From Hyphomicrobiales bacterium (lineage in GTDB: Bacteria > Pseudomonadota > Alphaproteobacteria > Rhizobiales > Rhizobiaceae), in contig UCGV01000017.1 in the NCBI GenBank assembly GCA_900471925.1, forward strand, positions 124,001 through 188,000: 64,000 nt of DNA, written 5' to 3'. The stretch's first letter is position 1; every line of letters begins with the position of its first letter. This document shows positions 44,838 through 54,107 of this stretch, one piece after another. The notes beneath the pieces were generated by a model. It was not told where the DNA came from and did no database searches. It saw nothing but the letters and a program-made list of their open reading frames with translations. Made by a program: the position numbers and the translations under genes.

Positions 44838-45692
44838 TCAACCGCGCAAGGCGTTGGCAACGAGGCTCTCAAGCGAGGTCGTCGGACGACCAATCAGTCG
44901 TCCAAGCGCGCCTGAGTCGTCAAACAACGCCCCATGCGAAGCTGCGACATCTGCATCCGCTATCAAGGCGGCAAGATCGACAGGCAAACCAAAGTTTGCG
45001 AGCACATCTGTAAAGGCAGCCTCGGGGAGATCGTTGTAGACAATCGTCTTACCAGACTGTCGCGAGACCTCCGCTGCAAGATCGGCGACCGTGAAGGCTT
45101 GATCGCCTGCCAGTTCGTATGTCCTTCCGGCTTGTTCGTCAGCCGTCAACGCGACGGCAGCCGCGTCGGCATAGTCCTGTCTGGAGGCGGATGAAAAGCG
45201 GCCGCCCTTTGAGGCACCGACGAAAGCACCGTGTTCCAGAGCTGCTGGAAGCGATGCGAGATGGTTTTCAATATACCAGCCATTTCGCAGGATCACCGCC
45301 GGCAGCCCGGAGGCCGCAATAATCTCCTCGGTCAGCCGATGCTCGATCGCGAGCGTCGCGGGGGAGGTGTCGGCCTTCAGCATGCTCGTGTAAGCGAGCA
45401 GAGACACGCCGGCTCTTTTCGCTGCTTCGATCACAGCGCGATGGCGCGGAAGGCGACCGCTGACTTCTGTTGAAGAAATCAGCAGCAGCTTGTCGACACC
45501 GGCGAACGCCGGCCCAAGCGTGTCTGGGCGACTATAGTCAGCTTCGCGCACGATCACACCGCGCTCGGCCAGATCGCTGGCCTTTGACGGATTGCGAACC
45601 GCGGCAACGATTTGGTCTGCCGGAATCGTCTTCAGGAGTGCCTCGATCACAAGGCGGCCAAGGTTTCCTGTTGCTCCAGTAATTGCGTACAT
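44838..45692 (-). CDS. NmrA/QorB-like NAD(P)H:quinone oxidoreductase (SDR)
   Basis: 284 residues of the atypical extended SDR group that includes QorB (YtfG). The N-terminal nucleotide motif is YAITGATGNLGRLVIEALL. It continues with VAAVRNPSKA, LLLISSTEVSGR, LAYTSMLKAD and LRNGWYIEN, a nearly family-wide QorB signature. QorB-like enzymes reduce quinones with NADPH and are usually controlled by a HxlR protein. A HxlR gene is at 43191-43592. Repeated GTTACC elements sit in the promoter region of this gene. Confidence 0.9.
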   Translation of the reverse strand: MYAITGATGNLGRLVIEALLKTIPADQIVAAVRNPSKASDLAERGVIVREADYSRPDTLGPAFAGVDKLLLISSTEVSGRLPRHRAVIEAAKRAGVSLLAYTSMLKADTSPATLAIEHRLTEEIIAASGLPAVILRNGWYIENHLASLPAALEHGAFVGASKGGRFSSASRQDYADAAAVALTADEQAGRTYELAGDQAFTVADLAAEVSRQSGKTIVYNDLPEAAFTDVLANFGLPVDLAALIADADVAASHGALFDDSGALGRLIGRPTTSLESLVANALRG

Positions 45693-45714
45693 AGTTCAAT
45701 CCATTCTTTGGTTT

Positions 45715-45794
45715 GGTAACTGCTGTTCCTATCTAACGTCAGGCGTTACCTTAGGAAACCAGCTATCGTCTGGTTACCTCCTTTTCCGGTTACC
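45715..45794. promoter_or_regulatory. Cluster of GTTACC half-sites upstream of the QorB-like gene
   Basis: Four copies of GTTACC or its complement GGTAAC occur within 80 bases: 45715-45720 (inverse), 45745-45750, 45772-45778 (as GGTTACC) and 45788-45794 (as GGTTACC). Such clustering just upstream of a gene that normally has a HxlR regulator suggests operator half-sites. It is inference from repetition and place. Confidence 0.5.
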
Positions 45795-45968
45795 AGTTGG
45801 AAACTACCTGCAGAGCATGTTCGATGGGCTCAAGTTCCCCAGCAGCGAGGTAGCCCGCAATAGTTTGTGCAATTGGGCAAAGATGTTGATTCAAGCGAGG
45901 AGCGACATGGCCTCGTTAATTTTGCCAAACTCCGGCCTGCCAAAATGCATTTTCGAGAAACGACGTAA

Positions 45969-45991
45969 TATCATGTCAAACTGACATGCCG
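45969..45991. promoter_or_regulatory. Degenerate tandem copy of the TGACATGTCA operator
   Basis: TATCATGTCA (45969-45978) and TGACATGCCG (45982-45991) start 13 bases apart, the same phase as the three sites near the FCD-GntR genes. Each unit departs from the palindrome by two bases. No gene starts close by in either direction, so it may be a relic or a chance match. Confidence 0.35.
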
Positions 45992-46599
45992 TGTTCGCTT
46001 TTGTAAAGGCGTCCCGGTTGGGATCCCACGTCTCCAAGACTCGTTAGCACCCCGGAGGCGAACAATCCGGGCTGCCGAAGAAGCGTAGCTCGAAAAAGGT
46101 CTGCCACCGCTTGTTCACATCGGGCCATTCTGAAAATACTCGATCAACAAAACGATCGCTCGCGCTAACCTTCTGGGAGTACTATACACCTCGCAGAGGG
46201 GCCGTTAGGATGATTTTTCAGCTAACAGACACCCCTAGGAAGGAGGCGGACCGTGAACAGAGGGAATGGCAAGAAGCGCTGAACAAGGGCGGAGCAACGA
46301 CCCCGGCCAGCGCGCTCGTAGGATGAGAGCGCGCTCCTCGACGGCCACTCGGCCTGTGGGATAGACGATCCTCCGCCTGCGGATTGGGCAACGGCAGCGC
46401 AACGTTTGCGCGAGCAGTGGATCGCAATAATTTCGAGATTGTCCCTGAGGAAATCTGATTCGGCACGGAACAGTTCCGTATGGACAATGTTCGCATCTCG
46501 ATGGGGCGCTTGGCTCAATGAGATTCGGAAGCAGTCACAATGATGATAGCGCGCGATAAATCACAAGTGGGCTATCAAGGTTTGAGTAGGATCTCCGCA

Positions 46600-47538
46600 A
46601 TGGACACTGTCTGGCTGGAAGACTTTCTCGCTGTTGTTCAAGCAGGTGGATTTTCGCGCGCCGCAGAACAACGTGCTATCAGCCAACCGGCTTTCAGCCG
46701 ACGGATCAAATGTCTCGAAGACTGGGTGAATGCACCACTATTCGACCGCGGAACACATTCCGTCGGGCTCACGGCTGCAGGTGAGAGGTTGAAACCGTTT
46801 GCGGAAGAGGTGCTACGACAACTTGAGACGGGTCGCCGGGACGCGGCCAGCGCCGCCCAAGCGTCGACAGAAACTCTTCTTTTTGCGTCGACCCATGCGC
46901 TTTCCATGACGTTCTTTCCACCGTGGCTACGGATGGTCGAAAAAGAAGAGCCGTTGATGACATCTGTGCAGTTGACGGCCGACAGCATGGTCGGTTGCGA
47001 ACGGTTGATGATCGACGGACGCGCGCAGTTTCTCCTTTGTCATCACCATCCCGCTGCGTCCACTCGGCTCACCGCGGATCGTTTTCGTTCGGTCCCGCTG
47101 GGCGAAGACGTGCTAATACCAGTTGCAGCCCCAAGTCTCGCAACGCAAGATCTCCTGGACGAGGGACCTTATCTCGCCTACTCGGTCGAATCTGGGATGG
47201 GTCGAATTCTGGCAGCATCTTGGGAGGAGAGCGGCAGACGTCCGCCGCCAGCCCCTGCCTTTTCCTCACATTTGGCGACCGTACTGGCGATGATGGCGCG
47301 CGATGGGCGAGGACTTGCGTGGTCTCCTCTCAGCCTTATTGCGGAAGACCTCGCAGCTGGCAGACTTGTCAAGGTCGGCCAAGCTGAGGATGAAGTTCGT
47401 ATTGCGATCCATCTCTTTCGTCCGAGGGCTCGTCAGACGCAGGTCGCTGAGCGCCTCTGGCGACGAATTTGGGATGAATCTGGTCAACGAAAGAATGATC
47501 GAAGCTCGGACAGAACGACCCCGGGACACGTTTCCTGA
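46600..47538 (+). CDS. LysR family transcriptional regulator
   Basis: 312 residues from the ATG at 46600 (AGTAGGA upstream; the longer frame from 46540 adds a non-family head). The winged helix is MDTVWLEDFLAVVQAGGFSRAAEQRAISQPAFSRRIKCLEDW; an effector domain follows. The last 18 or so codons (after RRIWDESGQ) lie over the antisense of a dehalogenase gene fragment, so the two genes overlap at their ends. A 35-bp copy of this gene's tail is found at 58587-58621 next to the intact dehalogenase gene. This LysR protein may thus be the old regulator of that gene. Confidence 0.88.
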   Translation: MDTVWLEDFLAVVQAGGFSRAAEQRAISQPAFSRRIKCLEDWVNAPLFDRGTHSVGLTAAGERLKPFAEEVLRQLETGRRDAASAAQASTETLLFASTHALSMTFFPPWLRMVEKEEPLMTSVQLTADSMVGCERLMIDGRAQFLLCHHHPAASTRLTADRFRSVPLGEDVLIPVAAPSLATQDLLDEGPYLAYSVESGMGRILAASWEESGRRPPPAPAFSSHLATVLAMMARDGRGLAWSPLSLIAEDLAAGRLVKVGQAEDEVRIAIHLFRPRARQTQVAERLWRRIWDESGQRKNDRSSDRTTPGHVS

Positions 47539-47810
47539 AGGGTGTCCGCAATCTAGGGCGTGCCCGGTCACGTCGACAGCCTTTTCGCGCCAGGTGTCCA
47601 GAACATCGTAGAGAGCTCCGACCGTGCCTCTGGCTTCCCAAAACGCAAGAAGGGGAGCGGTTACTTGCTTGTCCTTGTCGGCCTCGTCATGAACGAGATC
47701 GATGCCAGCCGAAGCGCCGTCGTCTTCACAGATCGCATTCCGCGTGTCGGGATCGAGGTAGCAGCGGAGATATTCCGCGAAAGCCGCCGCCTCCGTTGCA
47801 TCGGCAATCT
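47484..47810 (-). pseudogene. 3' fragment of a haloacetate-dehalogenase-like gene, frameshifted
   Basis: About 327 bases match the 3' third of the intact gene at 58620-59537, with clearly over 80% identity by eye. The TGA at 47486-47484 corresponds to the intact gene's stop. Compared with the intact copy, two bases are missing in the segment after the codons for DCGH (near 47520-47550), which shifts the frame before the end. Homology stops near 47810; the N-terminal two thirds are absent. The fragment is convergent with and overlaps the LysR gene. Confidence 0.82.
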
Positions 47811-47857
47811 TCGGCTCCGTGTAGCTCGTAATTTAACATGTCACAGCAGCCGTCCTC

Positions 47858-48865
47858 TTACCGACGAGCTTTGCGCTCTCGAGCGAAAGCCTGTGGTGAG
47901 ACACCGGTATGCGCTCGAAACACATTGGCGAAATACTGGCTTGAATTGAAGCCACAGCTCATGGCGACGTCCGTTACGCAACCCGAGCGGGCGTGCACCA
48001 ATATCGACTTTGCCTTCTCGATTCTGCAGGCGCTTAGGTACTGGATTGGTGACAGGTTCGTCAGATCTTTGCAAAGCTCTGAAAACTGAGTTCTTGCAAG
48101 ACCACAGCTCTCTGCCATCCTGTCGAGTGTCCAATATTCGTCCACGTGCTCCTTCAAGGTTTCAAGGAACAGGGAAACGCAGCGACGCGACGATGTAAGC
48201 GTGGTGTCGATCTCGATCCGGTTTTCCTCTAGCAGATCGAGGAGTTTCAAGAGCAACTGATTTACCAACAGGGCCAAGGTGGAGTAGCGAGAGCGTGCCG
48301 TCGGTCGCTGCACGAGTTCTGCCATGGCCTCGAATGTGTGAATGATCCCCTCGTCAGCATGCCAGACCGGTGTCTCATTGTATTGAAGCAGATCAGTCAG
48401 CCGGCGAATTTCCTCAGAGGACAAGATGGTCCATTCAGGCCAATCCCAGCGTTGATTAGGCCGCCTGACATTTACATCGATGATTATCCAGTGCAGTCGC
48501 GATGCTTCAACGTTCGGTAATCCAACTTGATGTTGCTGCCACGGGCGGGTGATCGTCAGACTACCCTTGGACAACGAATGGATGTTCGCGCCTGCGGCAA
48601 AGCCCGTTCGACCACGGGCGAGGCAGGTGATCTCGATGCCTTCGTTGCGGTGAGGGGCCAGTCCCCAAGTCTGCGTGCGAGGTGCATCCCAGAATCCCAG
48701 AGACATGACACCCGGTAACTCGCCTTCCGAGATGGGTTCACCGGGGTAGTGCTCGCGGGCGAGGGCGGCGAACCCAATCGCTCCAGCCTCAGCGGCATCG
48801 CGCAAAGGATCGCAGGTATCCGACAAGTATACGGATTTTTCGTCGACATATGTTGGCAACAACAT
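47858..48865 (-). CDS. AraC family transcriptional regulator
   Basis: 335 residues: an N-terminal cupin-like sensing half (PHRNEGIEITCLARGRTGFAAG…LTITRPWQQHQVG) and a C-terminal pair of helix-turn-helix motifs (MAESCGLARTQFSELCKDLTNLSPIQYLSACRIEKAKSIL, then VTDVAMSCGFNSSQYFANVFRAHTGVSPQAF). GGAGGGAGGAG precedes the ATG. It diverges from the 48975-56017 transport and catabolism cassette across 109 bases and is its probable activator. Confidence 0.92.
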   Translation of the reverse strand: MLLPTYVDEKSVYLSDTCDPLRDAAEAGAIGFAALAREHYPGEPISEGELPGVMSLGFWDAPRTQTWGLAPHRNEGIEITCLARGRTGFAAGANIHSLSKGSLTITRPWQQHQVGLPNVEASRLHWIIIDVNVRRPNQRWDWPEWTILSSEEIRRLTDLLQYNETPVWHADEGIIHTFEAMAELVQRPTARSRYSTLALLVNQLLLKLLDLLEENRIEIDTTLTSSRRCVSLFLETLKEHVDEYWTLDRMAESCGLARTQFSELCKDLTNLSPIQYLSACRIEKAKSILVHARSGCVTDVAMSCGFNSSQYFANVFRAHTGVSPQAFARERKARR

Positions 48866-48974
48866 CAGGCTCCTCCCTCCGATGTGTAATATTTACCGGT
48901 AGCAAATGCTGCAAGACCCCGCAACGTCACTGCGGTAGCGATAGGACAACAAAGTTGAAAATGTCGGAGCAGAT

Positions 48975-49841
48975 ATGGCTACCTATTCGATTTCACTGAA
49001 CATGGAATTCATCCGCAGCGCGGACCGCGACTTCTCCGCCGGCGTCGCTGTTGCGGCTGAACTGGGCTACACGCATGTTGAGCCCATGGTTCACACCGGC
49101 TGGGAGCTTTTGAGCGAGGTCGGCTACTTTCACTCTTTCTCCATGGAAGAAGATCCACTTCTGATGAAAGAGATTTGCGACCGTAATGGGATCAGCGTTT
49201 CCAGCATAAGCGGACATAGCCCGTTGATGAAGCCGGAAGCTGCGGTCCCCCGGCTAACGCGGGCAATCCTTTTTGCCGACGCGCTTGGTGCCCCGTTCGT
49301 CAATACCGATGAGATGCTCAAACCTGATTGGATGAGCGACGAAGACGCTCACGAGGCGATGAAGTACAGCTTGACCAAGGCGGCGATGGTCGCCGCCCGG
49401 CACAAGGTCCACATCTGCGTCGAGCCCCACGGCGTCTATACGAAGACGAGCGAAGGCTTGCTGAAGATTGTTGATCTTGTGTCCTCGCCCTGGATCGGCG
49501 TGAACTGGGACACCGGCAACGCTTATCTGGCGGGTGCCGAAGATCCATACGAGGCTTTGGAGCGTGTTCGTGACCGCGTTCTGCACGTGCATGCCAAAGA
49601 TATCAGCTATTCCCACTCGGAGGCCGAACGCGGCAAAGTTACCGGCACGCCTGTTGGCTGCGCCTGCGGCGAGGGAGTCGTCGATTGGGAGCGTGTGCTG
49701 AAAATTCTCGATCCGCTCGACCGTGAGATCACTCTTTCCGTGGAGTGCGGTACGATAGAGGAGGCGCGCCGCAGTCTACCTTTCCTGCGCGAGGTCATCG
49801 GAGATCGTATGGCAAAGCCGAAGGAACGGGAAGCAGCATAA
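48975..49841 (+). CDS. Sugar phosphate isomerase/epimerase family TIM-barrel protein
   Basis: 288 residues of the xylose-isomerase-like TIM-barrel group (IolE/IolI-like). Likely metal ligands are in VCVEPHG (Glu), GVNWDTGNAYLAG (Asp), VLHVHAKDISYS (His, Asp) and SVECGTIEEARRSL (Glu). These enzymes epimerise or dehydrate keto-sugars and inositol derivatives. GGAGCAG stands before the ATG. It is the first gene of an operon that also contains a second TIM-barrel enzyme, a Gfo/Idh dehydrogenase and a full sugar ABC importer. Confidence 0.88.
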   Translation: MATYSISLNMEFIRSADRDFSAGVAVAAELGYTHVEPMVHTGWELLSEVGYFHSFSMEEDPLLMKEICDRNGISVSSISGHSPLMKPEAAVPRLTRAILFADALGAPFVNTDEMLKPDWMSDEDAHEAMKYSLTKAAMVAARHKVHICVEPHGVYTKTSEGLLKIVDLVSSPWIGVNWDTGNAYLAGAEDPYEALERVRDRVLHVHAKDISYSHSEAERGKVTGTPVGCACGEGVVDWERVLKILDPLDREITLSVECGTIEEARRSLPFLREVIGDRMAKPKEREAA

Positions 49842-49894
49842 ATTGACGGATGCCGGCGGCCAAACTGGCCGCCGGGCTTGGAGGAGCAACGCGC

Positions 49895-50830
49895 ATGACA
49901 AACATCCCGATCGCGGCCCCGCCGCAGACCGTGTCCCACCCCCAGATGCTAAGCCGTGAGGCGCGGGAGGGGCTAACCGCCTACCTGTTCCTGGCTCCAA
50001 ATCTCATCAGTCTCGGGCTTTTCGTCGTGGCGCCTCTCCTCGCCGGCCTAGCCATCAGTTTGACGGACTGGGATATGATGAGCAGCCCGACATGGGTTGG
50101 TGCTGCGAACTATGCAGGGCTATTGAGCGACCCGGCGTTGATGCTCAGCCTTAAAGTCACATTGCTCTACTCGCTTATGGTGATCCCCGGTGGTCTGATC
50201 GTTTCGATGCTGATTGCGCTGGCGCTCAACACCGACATCCGAGGGCTACGAATATACCAGGCCATTCTCTTCCTGCCTTACGTGTCGTCAACGGTCGCGG
50301 TCGCTTTGGCGTGGAAGTGGATCTACAATCCACAATACGGCATCCTGAACGCGGCCCTTCGAGCCGTTGGACTGCCTCAACCAGACTGGCTGACGGATCC
50401 TGACGTTGCTATCGTTTCGGTGGCGATCGTCTCAATCTGGCAGACGGCGGGCTATAACGCGATCCTCCTCATGGCCGGAATGCGCTCGATCCCCAAGCAC
50501 TATTACGAGGCGGCCAGCATGGACGGCGCGACGAGCTGGCAGAAATTCTGGCGGATTACGCTGCCGCTGCTTAAACCCACGATCTTCTTCGTCATGGTGA
50601 CGTCGCTGATCAACAGCTTCATTCAATCCTTCAATATCATCTTTGTCATGACCGGCGGGGGCCCTGGTAACGCCACCAAGGTGCTGATGTTCTATATCTG
50701 GGAGAACGCGTTCAACTTTTTCAAGATGGGTTATGCGTCGGCCATCTCCTACCTGCTCTTCGTTCTTCTGATCGGCGTGACGATGCTGCAGCTCCGCGTG
50801 ACCGGCCGCGGTGCGGAGGAAATGCGTTGA
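49895..50830 (+). CDS. ABC transporter permease, carbohydrate CUT1 (UgpA/MalF-like)
   Basis: 311 residues from the ATG at 49895, which has GGAGGAG eight bases upstream; the frame opening at 49850 would overlap the previous gene's tail region. Six membrane segments are predicted, with TAYLFLAPNLISLGLFVVAPLLAGLAISL first. The EAA loop is YYEAASMDGATSWQKFWRITLPLLKPTI. This is the UgpA/MalF-type permease of the importer completed by the next genes. Confidence 0.92.
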   Translation: MTNIPIAAPPQTVSHPQMLSREAREGLTAYLFLAPNLISLGLFVVAPLLAGLAISLTDWDMMSSPTWVGAANYAGLLSDPALMLSLKVTLLYSLMVIPGGLIVSMLIALALNTDIRGLRIYQAILFLPYVSSTVAVALAWKWIYNPQYGILNAALRAVGLPQPDWLTDPDVAIVSVAIVSIWQTAGYNAILLMAGMRSIPKHYYEAASMDGATSWQKFWRITLPLLKPTIFFVMVTSLINSFIQSFNIIFVMTGGGPGNATKVLMFYIWENAFNFFKMGYASAISYLLFVLLIGVTMLQLRVTGRGAEEMR

Positions 50831-50841
50831 GGAGATCGACC

Positions 50842-51669
50842 ATGCACAGGCTTACCCTCCAGGCAGTTCTTGTCCACATGGCGCTCATCATCGGCTCGGC
50901 ATCAGCCCTGATGCCACTCTTCTGGATGATTTCGATATCGTTCAAGCTGCCGCAAGACATCTTCACAATGCCGCCGAGCTGGCTTCCCGAGACGGTGACG
51001 TTCGAGAATTACCAAAAACTTTTCAGCTCGATCCCATTTGCCCGGCAGTTTCTGAACACACTCGGCGTCACCACGGCGATTGTCGCTGGGCAGCTTCTGT
51101 TCAGCTCCATGGGCGCGTACGCTTTCGCAAGAATGCGCTTTCGCGGTCGCGAACACCTGTTCATAGTGTTTCTCGCGACCATGATGGTGCCGCAAGTTGT
51201 TACGCTGATCCCGACATTCATCATCATTCGAACCTTCGGATGGGTGAATCACTACATGGGTTTGATCGCCCCCTATGCGCTCGGCAGCGCCGTCGCAACC
51301 TTCATGTTGCGTCAGTTCATGCTCACAATTCCCGTGGAGCTGGAAGAGGCGGCGCGTATGGATGGAGCGGGGCATTTGACGATCTTCTTCAGGATAATTC
51401 TGCCTCTGGTGCGCCCCGCGCTCGCGGTTGTCGGCGTCTTCGCGTTCGTCTTTTTCTGGAACGACTTTCTGTGGCCCCAGGTGGTCATCAACTCCGAGCA
51501 GATGAAGACATTGACCGTGGGTATCGCGGGTCTTGCATCGAGCGTTTATGGCACCGACTGGGGTGTCCTGATGGCCGGAGCGACACTGACGGTACTGCCG
51601 CTCATCGTCGTGTTCCTGATAGCCCAACGCTACTTCATTGAAGGCATTCAGATCACCGGACTGAAATAA
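50842..51669 (+). CDS. ABC transporter permease, carbohydrate CUT1 (UgpE/MalG-like)
   Basis: 275 residues from the ATG at 50842 with GGAG nine bases upstream. It begins with a membrane segment after HRLTLQAVLVHMALIIGSASALMPLFWMISISFK. The EAA loop is ELEEAARMDGAGHLTIFFRIILPLVRPALAVVGVFAFVFFWNDFLWP. It is the MalG-type second permease, 11 bases after the first. A TTG at 50827 is in frame upstream. Confidence 0.92.
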   Translation: MHRLTLQAVLVHMALIIGSASALMPLFWMISISFKLPQDIFTMPPSWLPETVTFENYQKLFSSIPFARQFLNTLGVTTAIVAGQLLFSSMGAYAFARMRFRGREHLFIVFLATMMVPQVVTLIPTFIIIRTFGWVNHYMGLIAPYALGSAVATFMLRQFMLTIPVELEEAARMDGAGHLTIFFRIILPLVRPALAVVGVFAFVFFWNDFLWPQVVINSEQMKTLTVGIAGLASSVYGTDWGVLMAGATLTVLPLIVVFLIAQRYFIEGIQITGLK

Positions 51670-51696
51670 TACGGAAACCAAGTGGAGGAGGAAAAC

Positions 51697-53013
51697 ATGA
51701 AGTCTGTTGTTTCGAAATTAGGATTGGCCCGGGCTGCATGCGCGATCTCGGCTATGGCTATAGCAACCCTCGTTGTCCCTGTCCCGGCGCAAAGTGCCGA
51801 GAAGCTCGTCATTGCTTCGTTCTACCCGATCGACAAAGTATCGGGCTGGGACGGACTGATAAAGGCCGTCAAGGCCAAGTATGGTGATATCGATATCGAG
51901 ATCCAGGTCACCCCGTTCGACCAGTATCTGCCGAAGCTTCTGAGCCAGATCGCTGGGGGCGACGCGCCTGACATCGCCGCCGTTGAGAACACACCTTTCC
52001 CACAATTCGCGGCCCGTAAACTCCTCGAGGACCTGACGCCTTACCTGGAGAAAACGAAGGACTTCAACGCCAACGAGTTCTTTCCGAGCCTGCTCGATCG
52101 CTACACGATCGACGGCAAGGTTTATGGAATCCCCTACGACGCTCAACCATTCGGTCTTCTTTTTTACAATCCCAAAGCCTTCACAGACGCCGGCGTGAAA
52201 GCACCGACCAATGACTGGACCTGGGAGGACATGCGTAAGGCGGCAACCGCTTTGACAAATGCCGACAAGCAGACTTACGGGCTCTGCCTTAGCAACAATG
52301 ACATCAACAACTGGCAGTACTTTCTCTATAGCGGTGGCGCCGGCTACGTAAACGATCCGAAGGCGCCTACGAAGTCGGAGATCAATTCCGCGGCAGCTGT
52401 CGAATCCAGCCAGTTCTATGTCGACCTGATGAACAAGGACAAATCGGTCCCCTCGTTCAACACGATGACCGCGTTGGGTGGCGCCGATCAGAACTGCCCG
52501 AACCTGTTCCTGCACGGCAAGGCGGCGATGATGCTCGCCGGTGCCTGGAAGTCCGTAGAGAACCCGCAGGCCTTTGCCGATCTCGGCGTCAAGGTGGTGA
52601 TGGGACCGGTCAAGGATCTATCGAAGCGCGTCTATCCGACCGGCGGAACGGCCTATGCCATTCTAAGATCGTCTCACAACAAGGAACTTGCCTGGAAGTT
52701 CATCACCGAGTTCCTCGGCAAGGCCGGCTATGAGGCGGCCTATTCTGAAGCCAAGCTCGGTGCCATCTATCCGCCCGCCTACAAGCCGTCCTTCGACTGG
52801 TACGCCAAACAGAAGATCACCTTTGTCGACACGCTGCAGCCGAATGCCGACATGTTGAGCTATGTCCGTTTCGCCCCCTACACACAGAACTGGGCTGAGC
52901 TGCAGTCCAAATGCATCACACCCAGTCTCGCCTCGATGTTGCAGGGCAAAGCCGAGGTGAAGTCGACACTCGACGCGATGTCGCAGTGCATCGACGGCTC
53001 ATTGGCAAACTGA
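51697..53013 (+). CDS. ABC transporter substrate-binding protein, carbohydrate (family 1)
   Basis: 438 residues from the ATG at 51697 (GGAGGAGG upstream). A Sec signal ends near VVPVPAQSA. The mature part has features of sugar-binding family-1 proteins: QYLPKLLSQIAGGDAPDIAAVENTPFPQFAARKLLEDLTPYL, IPYDAQPFGLLFYNPKAF, and GKAAMMLAGAWKS. It captures a sugar or polyol in the periplasm for the two permeases and the ATPase at 54944. Which sugar is not evident. Confidence 0.92.
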   Translation: MKSVVSKLGLARAACAISAMAIATLVVPVPAQSAEKLVIASFYPIDKVSGWDGLIKAVKAKYGDIDIEIQVTPFDQYLPKLLSQIAGGDAPDIAAVENTPFPQFAARKLLEDLTPYLEKTKDFNANEFFPSLLDRYTIDGKVYGIPYDAQPFGLLFYNPKAFTDAGVKAPTNDWTWEDMRKAATALTNADKQTYGLCLSNNDINNWQYFLYSGGAGYVNDPKAPTKSEINSAAAVESSQFYVDLMNKDKSVPSFNTMTALGGADQNCPNLFLHGKAAMMLAGAWKSVENPQAFADLGVKVVMGPVKDLSKRVYPTGGTAYAILRSSHNKELAWKFITEFLGKAGYEAAYSEAKLGAIYPPAYKPSFDWYAKQKITFVDTLQPNADMLSYVRFAPYTQNWAELQSKCITPSLASMLQGKAEVKSTLDAMSQCIDGSLAN

Positions 53014-53021
53014 ATAACCCC

Positions 53022-53046
53022 GGCCGTGGCGACAATTGCCGCGGCC
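53022..53046 (+). repeat. Stem-loop after the binding-protein gene
   Basis: GGCCGTGGC (53022-53030) pairs with GCCGCGGCC (53038-53046) over nine positions, one of them a G-U pair, around a 7-base loop. It directly follows the binding-protein stop and has no T-run. It probably limits read-through or protects the upstream mRNA, giving excess binding protein. Confidence 0.55.
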
Positions 53047-53064
53047 CTATCCTACGAAAGAGCA

Positions 53065-54105
53065 ATGATGACATATCGTGTTGGAATTGTTGGCACTGGC
53101 CCGCGTCGCCGGACCGTCGAGCGCGGCGGTGGTTTCGCGATCGCAAGGGTGCAGGCAGATGCTTGGAAAACGTTGAAGGATGTCGAACTCGCGGCCGCTT
53201 GCGACATCAGGCCGGAAAACCTTTCAGCCTTCACCGAGGACTATGGCGTGGCAGGCTACGCCGACTATGCCCATATGCTCCGCGACGGCCAGCTCGACAT
53301 CGTCAGTGTTTGCACTTGGCCTGGCCTGCACAGCGGCATGGTTATCGCCGCGGCCGAAGCCGGCGTTAGGGCTATCCATTGCGAGAAACCAATGTGTCTG
53401 AGCCTTGGCGAAGCCGACCGCATGATCGAGGCTTGCGAGGCTAACGGCGTAAAGCTCACGGTGAGCCACCAGCGACGGTTCGAGCCTATGTACCTTCGCG
53501 CAAAGGAGTGGGTGAGTTCGGGACGCATCGGGCGCATCACGGACCTGCGCGGACGGATCTCTGGAGCAGACGCGGATCTTTTGAGCTGGGGAACGCACTG
53601 GATCGATATGTTCGGCTTCTTTCTAGACGATCGTCCGGCAAAATCGGTTCTGGCGGTAACCGATACCGAGAGTGCGATCATCCGCTACGGTCATCCGGTC
53701 GAAGATCGGGCGGTGGTCCTTGTTGACTACGGCGACGGTGTTACAGCGACGGTGGAAGGTGGTGAGGATTTGCCGACACCGGAATTCCGGATCGTCGGGG
53801 AAGCCGGTGTGATCCGCATCGGGGATGTTCTTACTGGCTGGTTCATGGGCGAAGGGCCTGCTTCGATCGAGACCCATGTCCGTGCAGAGGTTGACTTTGG
53901 CGATAGTTACGCCGCCGCGTTCCGCGACTTGGTGTCGACGATCGGAACCGATCAAGCACCAGTACTCGATGCCCGTCTCGCTCGAAACGCCACCGAAATC
54001 ATCATGGCCGCCTACGCGTCGTCCAATCGGACGCAACGGGTCGTCCTCCCGCTCGATACTGACACATTCCCGCTCCGTGAGCGGTCCGAATTCAAGAGGA
54101 AGTGA
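53065..54105 (+). CDS. Gfo/Idh/MocA family oxidoreductase
   Basis: 346 residues from the ATG at 53065 (a second ATG follows at 53068). Rossmann motif YRVGIVGTGPRRR, then ACDIRPENLSAF, the family CEKPMCLSLGEADRM with the catalytic-type Lys, and SHQRRFEPMYLRAKE. A substrate-binding C-terminal domain includes THWIDMFGFFL. These enzymes oxidise sugars or polyols such as inositols with NAD(P). It lies within the sugar import operon between the binding-protein and second TIM-barrel genes. Confidence 0.9.
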   Translation: MMTYRVGIVGTGPRRRTVERGGGFAIARVQADAWKTLKDVELAAACDIRPENLSAFTEDYGVAGYADYAHMLRDGQLDIVSVCTWPGLHSGMVIAAAEAGVRAIHCEKPMCLSLGEADRMIEACEANGVKLTVSHQRRFEPMYLRAKEWVSSGRIGRITDLRGRISGADADLLSWGTHWIDMFGFFLDDRPAKSVLAVTDTESAIIRYGHPVEDRAVVLVDYGDGVTATVEGGEDLPTPEFRIVGEAGVIRIGDVLTGWFMGEGPASIETHVRAEVDFGDSYAAAFRDLVSTIGTDQAPVLDARLARNATEIIMAAYASSNRTQRVVLPLDTDTFPLRERSEFKRK

Positions 54106-54107
54106 TA

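Larger units (their letters stand above)
45693..46599. other. 907-bp interval, regulatory motifs only
   Basis: Besides the GTTACC cluster it holds a degenerate copy of the TGACATGTCA tandem operator (45969-45991) and a hairpin with 9-bp arms (AGCGCGCTC at 46309-46317, GAGCGCGCT at 46327-46335). A 38-codon frame at 46210-46326 ends inside that hairpin but lacks a ribosome site. No convincing gene was found. Confidence 0.4.

Noticed and set aside
47834..47843. TAACATGTCA as a further operator
   Set aside because: Single unit with no partner 13 bases away on either side. Likely chance.
50811..51681. Long frames on both strands over the second permease gene
   Set aside because: The permease frame has membrane segments, an EAA loop and a ribosome site. 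The others are His/Arg-rich and domain-free.
51718..52515. A 265-codon minus-strand frame
   Set aside because: It is antisense to the sugar-binding-protein gene and shows no domain.
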